Both the position numbers and the translations under genes were made by a program. Below are positions 56,701 to 64,000 of a stretch of DNA of 64,000 nucleotides, one piece after another. Within the stretch, counting starts at the first letter, position 1, and every line of letters begins with the position of its first letter. The DNA comes from Crotalaria pallida (taxonomy: Eukaryota; Streptophyta; Magnoliopsida; Fabales; Fabaceae), in the NCBI GenBank assembly GCA_037953625.1, contig CM075654.1:49607001-49671000 (forward strand), read 5' to 3'. The notes below the pieces were generated by a model. That model did no database searches and had not been told where the DNA came from. It saw only the letters and a program-made list of their open reading frames with translations.

Positions 56701-59319
56701 CAAAAACCTTTTTAATCCTAGATTCAAGTTGAATTTGAAAAGTTTTGAATAATTAACAGCAAGTTTTAAAAAAGAGAATTGTTTTCAAAAACGAATTAAG
56801 AGAGTGTATCAAAATCGTTTCTAACGCACGGGAAAATGTCTTAGTTCGAGCGACGGACGTGAGGATATGAGGCAAGGAAAGATGATCGGGAAACTTTGGA
56901 GAGCGTTAGGATGTTCGTCATCGAGGTGAGAGAGGGGCTTTCCCTTAAGACGCCGTGGTATTTAGGTAACATATTAAGGCGTCCAATCATCTCAAAGGTT
57001 GGACTCCAATCTCATTTAGCGTAGTGGTGTATGTGATAGCGATTGTTCAATTAGTTAAGCTATCCACCCGAACGACTGAGATTGGTTTATCAAAAATGGT
57101 GTTATGTTTTCTGATTGTTCGTGCTGAATTATTTAATTATCTGATGATTTGTTTATTTGTTAAATAAATATGATATTGTTAGGATTATTTGATTGTGCGT
57201 TGGTAATGAAGTTATGGAAGTAACAAACTAAGAATGAAAAGAAAAGAATAATGGATTCGAATAATGAGAATAAGTGACGAGAACGAATTGTGAGAGAAGT
57301 AGATGGTGATTGGAAAATTGGAAAGAACGAGAGGAGTTGCTGATGCTGCTAAGCCCGAATTGGCGAGGAAGGACACCAGTGATGCTGCTGAGTCACAATT
57401 GGCAAAGAGGACAATGATGGCGTGCGGAGTGACAACTGACCTGAAATAGTGATGCTAATGTTGTTGAGCTAAGATTAATGAGGGCAATGTTGCTGTGATA
57501 TGAGAGAGAGAAAGATGATGCAATGTTGTTGTGATGATTCAAGTGATAGTATATGAGCTTTAGGGGGATTAGATGCGAACGATTAGTGATCGGGCCTCAT
57601 TGAAGGGATGCACCAAGGATGAGCCGATCATTAGGAATAAGCCGTAATTAAAAACCTTTAAAATCTTTTAAAAGACATTAACAAATGCGGTGAGATATGA
57701 GCGTCGTATCGAAGTAGTGGAGAGGAAGGAACCATAAGTATCTGCGGATACTTAGGAGGAGATTGCATTAGGGGAGGACAATGACGGTGATACGTCAAGA
57801 AGTCTAGAGTACTTTTCTAGGCGGAACGAATTCCACAAGTGGCGCACTAACGTGGTGGGGACTGGGTCCAATGCCGTGGCAAGTTCTGCTTTCGAAACTA
57901 GAATAAGTACTGTCGTCCCCTAGATTGCAAATCTAGGACAGTGAGAGGGACTGGAACGGGGCATTGTGATTTGCCACTGCGAGACAGTGAGCCTTGATTT
58001 ATGATAAATGAATTGAATTGATTTGAGGATGTATTCCTCCTGGTCTGGGACCATATGTTGTGAGACAGCTGTCGTGCCCCCGTGGTAAAGGTCCTGTACT
58101 CCTGTTTGCTTCCGACTAGGTTGGGTGGTTGACCGAGGAGATGTAGACGTGTGTGAGCTCAATGATGTTTCCCCCTCATCATTGATGCTAACCGAAATGA
58201 TAAGACTTAAAGAACCAAGATGTTCTAAAGATAAGTGTAGTAATAATAATAATAACGAGTAATGAATAAGATGGATGAGTTTTGGTGATATGAGCATCCT
58301 GAAGTATTCGTAGAGTGTGAGAGTGAAGAATGAAAGAGAAGTATCATGGTGGAGGATATGATCTTAATGAACTTGCAAATATTGAAATGGATGATCGAGT
58401 GATTGTGTATGTGTATAACCTATTAGTTATAATGTGTGGACTTGATTTACTTTATGTTACTGTTGGATTTATTTACTTATAGTTATTTTGTCTTAATATT
58501 TACCTGATGTAATCCCACATAGTCGACATTGCCGTTTTGGGTTGCTCACTCTCTCTATCACTTCTATTCTGTCTTGTATAAAATTGTACGGATTCTAGAT
58601 GGCCAATATTGCGAGATATCAGTTGATGTGGGAGATAGGAGCGACTCCACGGAGAGGTGACAACAGCACCATGTCTGTGTATGTGATGCTCTTCATAGAG
58701 ATTCCACGTAGGAGGGCAGAGCTAGAAGAGAGGGATGCTGCTTCGGAGGAGGAAACAGATGGTGAGTTGGATGACTCCACAGTGAGGGTTGGTGATGAGG
58801 CTGAGGAGGAGGAAGATCCCGACCTTTGGTCTGAGGATGACCCAGAGGAGTATCTCAGTGATGAGAGTTGGATCTTTAGCCCGGAGGATCTGCTGGCAGA
58901 TGGTGAGGACGAGTGACAGAGTGGTATTAGAATGCATGTGTTAGTAGAGGTCCATGACTAGAAGATTAGGTAGTTCCCTTTTGAGTTATGTATTCCACTA
59001 TGAGTTCTTAGCGACCTGGTGATGTCATGCTGTAACCCCAACTAGTTTAATTCAAGTATTGATGTTTTGAGATGAAATCGAATGGGTTATTCTATTTAAA
59101 GGATGTTTTGGAAAAATGAGTTTCGAAGCGCGGTGTCTTGTGACATCTCGGTTTGGAACTTGAAAGAGTTGGTGCAACTTGAGGACATGGGTTTTATATG
59201 TAACTATGTTTTACAAATAGAAATGTTCTCATTTTGTACATTACTCACTTTAAAAAAAAATGGCCCTAATTTTCACTTAAAATGATTATGGTTTCAAGTT
59301 GCCAAATCGGGGTGTTACA
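53772..59319 (+). repeat. 3' LTR of element C
   Basis: Starts TGCAACACCCCG (third base changed from TGTAACACC) and ends ATCGGGGTGTTACA. It is collinear with 46434-52043. Confidence 0.95.
58599..58916 (+). CDS. Acidic LTR-encoded frame, element C 3' LTR
   Basis: Copy of 51322-51639 with 105 codons intact. Differences from the 5' copy include R11W, F32L, D54G, A63G and D102G-type changes. Conclusions about function are as for the 5' copy. Confidence 0.45.
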   Translation: MANIARYQLMWEIGATPRRGDNSTMSVYVMLFIEIPRRRAELEERDAASEEETDGELDDSTVRVGDEAEEEEDPDLWSEDDPEEYLSDESWIFSPEDLLADGEDE

Positions 59320-59545
59320 CATTTCCTCCAAGCTGTGATGCCCCGGGATATTGTTGAGATTAACATGCATCATGCCATTGATAAATAAGAATGATTAATT
59401 GAGTGAAAAGGGTTTGACATATGTATATGCATGATGGAAATTGTTGCTAATTGAATACTTGTGCTTGTTGTTTTTAGCCAATGTTCTTTATCGTTCGTTT
59501 TAACGTGATTAGCTATGACTTACTCCCTGGTTGTCCTTGTAGGTA

Positions 59546-59689
59546 ATGGAGCTTCCGTCTTCCAAGGGGAAGAATGATGCTGGCAAAGGATGCGATAATT
59601 CCCTTTCCAATGGGGGAGTTTTGAGAACCGTGCTCTGGGTTACGAGTAGCATATTAAGTAGCTTAGAGTCTGTTGTGTCTATTTTATAG
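59546..59689 (+). CDS. Small frame at the MARYL position of the Tekay-like LTR
   Basis: 47 codons, starting at the ATG after TTGTAG|GTAATGG and containing PSSKGKNDAGKG. It shows no similarity to the MARYL core, so it could be an eroded or replaced version. Weak as a gene. Confidence 0.25.
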   Translation: MELPSSKGKNDAGKGCDNSLSNGGVLRTVLWVTSSILSSLESVVSIL

Positions 59690-59865
59690 TTGGAACTTTT
59701 GTTATAAGTTGTAACTCTCTATGTTTTGTTATGAAACAATATGATATATGCAAGTTGCTTCCGCTTTTGAACGAGCAAGTTATAAACTTATTTTGACGAA
59801 AAAAAAAATTCCTCTATTTTACTTATAAGTAATTAAGAGTTAGATAGTTGGGTCGTTACACTTAG

Positions 59866-59877
59866 TGGTATCAGAGC
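59866..59877 (+). other. Primer-binding site of the Tekay-like element
   Basis: TGGTATCAGAGC, matching the initiator tRNA-Met 3' end, five bases after the LTR end. Confidence 0.9.
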
Positions 59878-60042
59878 AACGGTTCAAATTCTCGGCCTAT
59901 GGAATATGGCCAAACATGCTATAAGCTATGATAACTCTGGATTGAGGTATGGGTAGATTTGGAATAGAGTCATTAGGGTATACTATTAACATTCTTTAAT
60001 CTTAAACGTATCTATTATTTTGATAAATAGCGCAAGGTAGCA

Positions 60043-63000
60043 ATGGCATCCAGGAACGCTCGCCAGACCGACGAATCTCTAGACCGCATAGCTGCTATTC
60101 TAGAGCACCTGACCAATAGACAGGTTGCCGGTCCATCTGAGTTCAAAGGGTTGGCTGACTTTAGAAAATGCGATCCCCCGAAGTTTTATGGGAGAGCTAA
60201 TCCTGAGGAGGCGCAAATCTGGATTCAGGAGTTGGAGAAGATCTTCCAAACCATTCCTTGTGATGAGGAACAGAAGGTTACATATGCTGCATATGTTCTT
60301 ATGGGTGCAGCGGACAACTGGTGGAAGTACACAAAGCAAACCTTGGAGCACGAGAACAAGCAAATCACATGGGAAATCTTCGTGGAAAAGTTCTATGAGA
60401 AGTTTTTCCCCGAGGATGTGAGAATCAAGAAGGAGATTGAATTTTTGGAGCTAAAGCAAGGAGTTATGACTGTCGGGGAGTATGCTGCCAAGTTTGAGGA
60501 GCTGATGAAGTATTCCCCATACTTCATGCTGCGTCCTGATGAAAATTCCAAATGTGTTCGCTTTGAGAATGGGTTAAGACCTGATATTAAACCGTTCGTG
60601 AGTGGACAATGCATTCGGCACTTTGCGACTCTAGTGCAACGTTGCCGGGTCACTGAAAATGATTTGAAGGCAAAGGCAGTGTATGATCAACAACAACGCA
60701 GCCAGCAGAATTACGGCCCTCACCGTAACCATGGACGCCACAATAATCAAAGCAACCGTGGCAAGGGTCCATACCATAACAAGGGGAAAGGAAACAACAA
60801 GGAAGGAGGGCCAACCAATTTACCCAAGTGCAACCAGTGTCAGAGGCATCATGGAGGTAGAACTTGTTGGGCTGTTAATCCCCCAACTTGTTTTACTTGT
60901 GGAAAGAAGGGACACATCAACCGGAACTGTCCCGAGGGAGGTACTAACCAAGGAGGAGCTGCACCCGGGCCTATGGCCCGTGCAAAGGTTTTCACCATGT
61001 CGGGAGCCGAAGCTGAGCAATCTGAGAATCTGATCCAAGGTAATTGCCTTTTGAATAGTAACCCATGTAGAGTCCTTATAGATTCTGGAGCCACCCACTC
61101 TTTTATTTCATATGATTGTGTCAACCGTTTAAAACTAAAAATCACCGATACACCATATAACCTCACAGTGTCCACACCAACTAATTCACCTGTAACCACA
61201 TCAAAGGCCTGTGTAGATTGTAAGATAACCATACTAGATAAAAATACTATATTCGACCTCCTATGCTTACCTTTATCCCAATTAGACATAATCCTAGGAA
61301 TGGATTGGCTAACCAAGTACCAAGTAACCATAGATTGTCATCGTAAGTCCATTTTCTTTCCTGAGACCAAAGTTCCCATGTCACCACCTGAAGGATACCT
61401 ATGTCTATTTTCTGCCTCAGTAGAAGAAACCCTCAAAATAGAACCCAAGGTCGAGAATATTCCCATAGTTTGTGAATATCCCGAGGTCTTTCCCGAGGAA
61501 GTACCCGGTTTACCTCCTCCTCGTGAAATAAAGTTTAGTATAGACCTTATTCCTGGAACTAGTCCTATCTCGATTGCTCCCTTTCGAATGGCACCATCAG
61601 AGTTGGCAGAATTAAAGAAACAAGTGGAAGATCTGTTGGAGAAAAAGGTCATTAGACCGAGTGTATCGCCATGGGGTGCACTGGTGTTATTTGTAAATAA
61701 GAAGGACGGAAGTATGCGCATGTGCATTGACTATCGGCAGTTGAACAAAGTGACCATCAAAAATAAGTATCCGTTGCCACGAATTGATGATCTAATGGAT
61801 CAAGTCCGTGGAGCTAAGGTGTTCTCTAAAATTGATTTGAGGTCCGGTTATCATCAGATTCGAGTTAGAGAAGAAGATATCCCCAAGACGGCATTCCGAT
61901 CCCGTTATGGTCATTATGAATATGTGGTGATGCCGTTTGGTCTAACAAATGCACCGGCTGTGTTCATGGATTACATGAATCGGGTCTTTCGACCATATCT
62001 GGATTCATTTGTGGTAGTATTCATAGATGACATCCTGATATACTCGAAAACCCAAGAGGAGCATGCCAAGCATCTTCAGTTGGTCCTTGAAACTTTGAGG
62101 GAGAAGAAGCTCTATGCAAAGTTGGCCAAATGTGAATTTTGGCTAACAGAAGTGAAGTTCCTTGGCCATGTGATTACGGAAGATGGATTCGTTGTGGATC
62201 CATCCAAGGTGGAGGCTGTACTCCAATGGGAAGCCCCAAGAACTGTCACGGAAGTGAGAAGTTTTCTTGGACTCGCAGGATACTATCGAAAATTCATTGA
62301 AAACTTTTCAAGGATTGTTTTTCCATTGACATGTTTGACGAGAAAAGAACAGCCTTTTATCTGGGATGAAAAGTGCAAAGCAAGCTTTCAAAAGCTAAAG
62401 GACAAATTGACATCTTCACCGGTGTTAATCTTGCCCGATCCTCACAAAAGTTTCGATGTATACTGCGATGCTTCCAAACAAGGACTTCGATGTGTGTTGA
62501 TGCAAGAAGGAAAGGTGGTAGCTTATGCATCAAGACAGTTGAAGATCCATGAAGAGAATTATCCAACTCATGACCTGGAATTGGCAGCCATAGTATTTGC
62601 ATTGAAGTTGTGGAGGCACTATCTTTATGGAACAACATTCCAGGTGTTCAGTGACCACAAAAGCCTCAAATATTTATTCAACCAAAAGGAGTTAAATATG
62701 CGACAACGTAGATGGATGGAATTTTTGAACGACTATTACTTTGAGCTTCACTACCATCCTGGTAAAGCCAATGTGGTAGCGGATGCTTTAAGTCGAAAGA
62801 CGTTGCATATGAGTACTCTAATGATCAAGGAAGTAGAGCTGATTGAGAAATTCCGAGACTTGAATCTGGCAATGGAAGTAACACCATCCAGTATCAAGTT
62901 AGGAATGCTAAAGATAACCAATGAGTTCCTAGAGCAGATAAAGGAGATGCCGCAAGATGATGTAGAACTGCAAGAAAAGGTGAGGCTGAGTACGGAAGGG

Positions 63001-63252
63001 AAGGAACCAGATTTCCAAAGTTGGTCTAAATGGAGTTTTGAGATTCAAAGACCGAGTGTGCATTCCTGCAAATCAGGAGTTATGAATAACCATTTTGGAC
63101 GAGGCCCACAAAAGCAAAATGAGTATTCATCCTGGAGCTACAAAGATGTACCAAGATATGAAGAAAATGTTCTGGTGGTCCGGATTGAAGAAGGATGTGG
63201 CAACTTATGTGGCATCTTGCTTTGTTTGTCAAAAAGCAAAGATAGAACATAA
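60043..63252 (+). CDS. Gag-pol polyprotein of the Tekay-like element, frameshifted at the 3' side
   Basis: 1069 codons in one frame: retrotransposon gag domain (about residues 50-210, with W-x-FVEKFYEKFFP and GVMTVGEYAAKF), a Cys/His-rich CNQCQRHHGGRTC region, the CCHC zinc knuckle CFTCGKKGHINRNC at 283-296, and aspartic protease LIDSGATHSFIS with Asp 347. Reverse transcriptase has MCIDYRQLNKVT, KIDLRSGYHQI and catalytic FIDD at 660-663. RNase H has YCDASKQG with Asp 809. Near 62985-63015 the frame shifts; the last 80 or so residues are out of frame and end at 63252. The ATG at 60043 lies 166 bp after the primer-binding site, which is usual. Confidence 0.93.
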   Translation: MASRNARQTDESLDRIAAILEHLTNRQVAGPSEFKGLADFRKCDPPKFYGRANPEEAQIWIQELEKIFQTIPCDEEQKVTYAAYVLMGAADNWWKYTKQTLEHENKQITWEIFVEKFYEKFFPEDVRIKKEIEFLELKQGVMTVGEYAAKFEELMKYSPYFMLRPDENSKCVRFENGLRPDIKPFVSGQCIRHFATLVQRCRVTENDLKAKAVYDQQQRSQQNYGPHRNHGRHNNQSNRGKGPYHNKGKGNNKEGGPTNLPKCNQCQRHHGGRTCWAVNPPTCFTCGKKGHINRNCPEGGTNQGGAAPGPMARAKVFTMSGAEAEQSENLIQGNCLLNSNPCRVLIDSGATHSFISYDCVNRLKLKITDTPYNLTVSTPTNSPVTTSKACVDCKITILDKNTIFDLLCLPLSQLDIILGMDWLTKYQVTIDCHRKSIFFPETKVPMSPPEGYLCLFSASVEETLKIEPKVENIPIVCEYPEVFPEEVPGLPPPREIKFSIDLIPGTSPISIAPFRMAPSELAELKKQVEDLLEKKVIRPSVSPWGALVLFVNKKDGSMRMCIDYRQLNKVTIKNKYPLPRIDDLMDQVRGAKVFSKIDLRSGYHQIRVREEDIPKTAFRSRYGHYEYVVMPFGLTNAPAVFMDYMNRVFRPYLDSFVVVFIDDILIYSKTQEEHAKHLQLVLETLREKKLYAKLAKCEFWLTEVKFLGHVITEDGFVVDPSKVEAVLQWEAPRTVTEVRSFLGLAGYYRKFIENFSRIVFPLTCLTRKEQPFIWDEKCKASFQKLKDKLTSSPVLILPDPHKSFDVYCDASKQGLRCVLMQEGKVVAYASRQLKIHEENYPTHDLELAAIVFALKLWRHYLYGTTFQVFSDHKSLKYLFNQKELNMRQRRWMEFLNDYYFELHYHPGKANVVADALSRKTLHMSTLMIKEVELIEKFRDLNLAMEVTPSSIKLGMLKITNEFLEQIKEMPQDDVELQEKVRLSTEGKEPDFQSWSKWSFEIQRPSVHSCKSGVMNNHFGRGPQKQNEYSSWSYKDVPRYEENVLVVRIEEGCGNLCGILLCLSKSKDRT

Positions 63253-64000
63253 GAGGCCTGGAGGAGAACTTCAACCATTGGATATTACGGAATGGAAATG
63301 GGACAGTATTGCAATGGATTTCGTATCCGGCTTTCCAAGAACGCAAGGAGGATATGAAGCCGTGTGGGTAATAGTGGATCGATTGACAAAATCGGCTCAC
63401 TTTATTCCAATCAATATGAAGTATTCACTGGAAAAACTCACGCAACTTTATATCAAGGAGGTGGTGCGATTGCATGGAGTTCCAGCAAGCATAATCTCTA
63501 ATCGTGACCCAAGGTTTTGTTCCCGGTTTTGGCAGAGTCTACACCAAGCAATGGGAACCAAGATGAGGATGAGTTCAGCCTATCATCCCCAAACCGACGG
63601 TCAATTTGAAAGGACAATCCAATCCCTTGAGGATCTGTTAAGGGCATGTGCTTTGGAGTATAATGAAAACTGGAGTCAATTATTGCCTCTGGTGGAATTC
63701 ACTTACAACAATAGCTTCCACGCAAGCATTGGAATGGCACCTTTCGAAGCATTGTATGGGCGAAAGTGTAGAACTCCACTATGTTGGTTCCAAGTGGGGG
63801 AGAATACACTCATTGGCCCCGATGTCGTTCAAGAAACAACCGAAAGGATAAAAGTAATTCAAGAGAAGATGAAAGCTGCCCAAAGTAGACAAAAGAGTTA
63901 TGCAGATCGGGGAAGAACTAATTTGGAATTTCAAGAAGGAGAGCGTGTCTTTCTCCGAGTGGTTCCAACAACTGGAGTTGGACGTGTGATGAAACCAAAG
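63010..64000 (+). pseudogene. Integrase part of pol in a shifted frame, incomplete at window end
   Basis: Integrase continues in frame 2 to the end of the window without a stop that I can see. It has a zinc-finger region ending C-F-V-C-Q-K, then the catalytic core: first Asp in AMDF (63317-63319), third residue Glu in QFERTIQ (63608-63610). The middle acidic residue is Asn (AAT, 63500-63502, in SNRDPRF); the spacing of 35 residues to the Glu marks it as the catalytic position. Frameshift plus this replacement make the element defective. C-terminal domain and 3' LTR lie outside. Confidence 0.85.

Larger units (their letters stand above)
46434..59319 (+). mobile_element. Non-autonomous LTR element C (LARD-like), duplication CATTT
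   Basis: A complete 12.9 kb element flanked by CATTT (46429-46433 and 59320-59324). LTRs of 5610 and 5548 bp enclose only 1728 bp of non-coding internal sequence. The initiator tRNA-Met type primer site TGGTATCAAAGC is at 52048-52059 and a polypurine tract, AAGTTGGGGAGAA, at 53759-53771. No gag or pol remains. It inserted in the 5' LTR of the Tekay-like element and is very similar between LTRs apart from a roughly 50-bp deletion near 54695 and scattered changes. Confidence 0.95.
40815..59860 (+). repeat. 5' LTR of the Tekay-like element, interrupted twice
   Basis: Own sequence is 40815-42432, 45995-46433 and 59325-59860 (about 2593 bp). It has palindrome pairs 40918-41066, TATAAAT at 41188-41194, a donor AAG|GTATGGGAGAAG at 41708, palindromes 42118-42237, an imperfect tandem array (42345-42432 continuing at 45995-46110) split by B2, and an acceptor TTGTAG|GTAATGG at 59541-59542. 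A small frame and LTR end follow. Confidence 0.85.
40815..64000 (+). mobile_element. Tekay-like Ty3/gypsy retrotransposon, partial, with nested insertions
   Basis: The 5' LTR starts TGTAAGACCC at 40815 and ends GGTCGTTACA at 59860; after removing two insertions it is about 2.6 kb. The primer-binding site TGGTATCAGAGC is at 59866-59877. Gag-pol starts at 60043 and runs past the window end. The order gag, protease, RT, RNase H, integrase marks Ty3/gypsy, and the residues around integrase (FVSGFPRTQGG, LYGRKCRTPLCWF) fit the Tekay/Del chromovirus group as I know it. The presumed left target repeat is AAACT (40810-40814); the right copy is outside. Confidence 0.9.

Overview
The window is nuclear DNA of a flowering plant, probably a eudicot; I cannot name the species. 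It is AT-rich, gene-poor and built mostly of nested transposable elements: two L1-type LINEs, Ty3/gypsy LTR elements whose LTRs begin TGTAA-ACCC, Stowaway, hAT and Mutator-type MITEs, and a TRIM. The only host gene I can support is a SUMO-like gene on the minus strand (coding exons 14948-15037, 6718-6867 and 6375-6431). Its exons match the plant SUMO layout. Its C-terminal diglycine is lost through what looks like a one-base insertion, and its 8.1 kb first intron holds a LINE that is itself split by a solo LTR.

Layout. 1-2749: 3' part of LINE 1. 2750-4011: LTR fragment of 'family D'. 4150-6220: copy A of a duplicated segment flanking the 3' side of the SUMO gene. 6375-15037: SUMO gene, with LINE 2 (about 7985-8177 and 11476-14572) and solo LTR B1 (8178-11475, duplication ATTTG) in intron 1. 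15040-23383: intergenic, with three Stowaway MITEs and a TIR element. 23384-27730: reversed LTR D1. 28298-30565: three exact-length 743-bp tandem repeats plus a partial fourth, followed by a LINE-like 3' end containing a TRIM (30960-31282). About 32490-40814: copy B of the duplicated segment, expanded by a Mutator MITE, a 4.7 kb inverted-repeat element and a hAT MITE. 40815-64000: a Tekay-like Ty3/gypsy element. Its 5' LTR (about 2.6 kb of own sequence) is stretched to 19 kb by solo LTR B2 (42433-45989, minus, duplication GTGCG) and a 12.9 kb non-autonomous element C (46434-59319, duplication CATTT, LTRs of about 5.6 kb). Its gag-pol follows, frameshifted before the integrase and running off the window.

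The most unusual signal is a shared architecture inside the long LTRs. B1, B2 and the Tekay-like LTR each carry their own CG-centred palindrome (GTTAATCGATTAAC, CTAACCGGTTAG or ACTCGAGT). It occurs in pairs 19-21 bp centre to centre, about 125-135 bp upstream of a TATA box and again inside a predicted intron. That intron starts with a conserved donor (GTATGGGAGAAG or GTAAGGGAGAAG), contains arrays of hairpins with co-varying stems, and ends at a conserved acceptor directly before an ATG. In B1 and B2 this ATG opens related reading frames of 150 and 157 codons, with a conserved Arg-rich core and an acidic tail; element C has a smaller acidic frame at the same place. My inference is an LTR-resident, spliced accessory gene with element-specific operator-like sites, comparable in logic to the anti-silencing proteins of VANDAL transposons. 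Function is not shown by the sequence.
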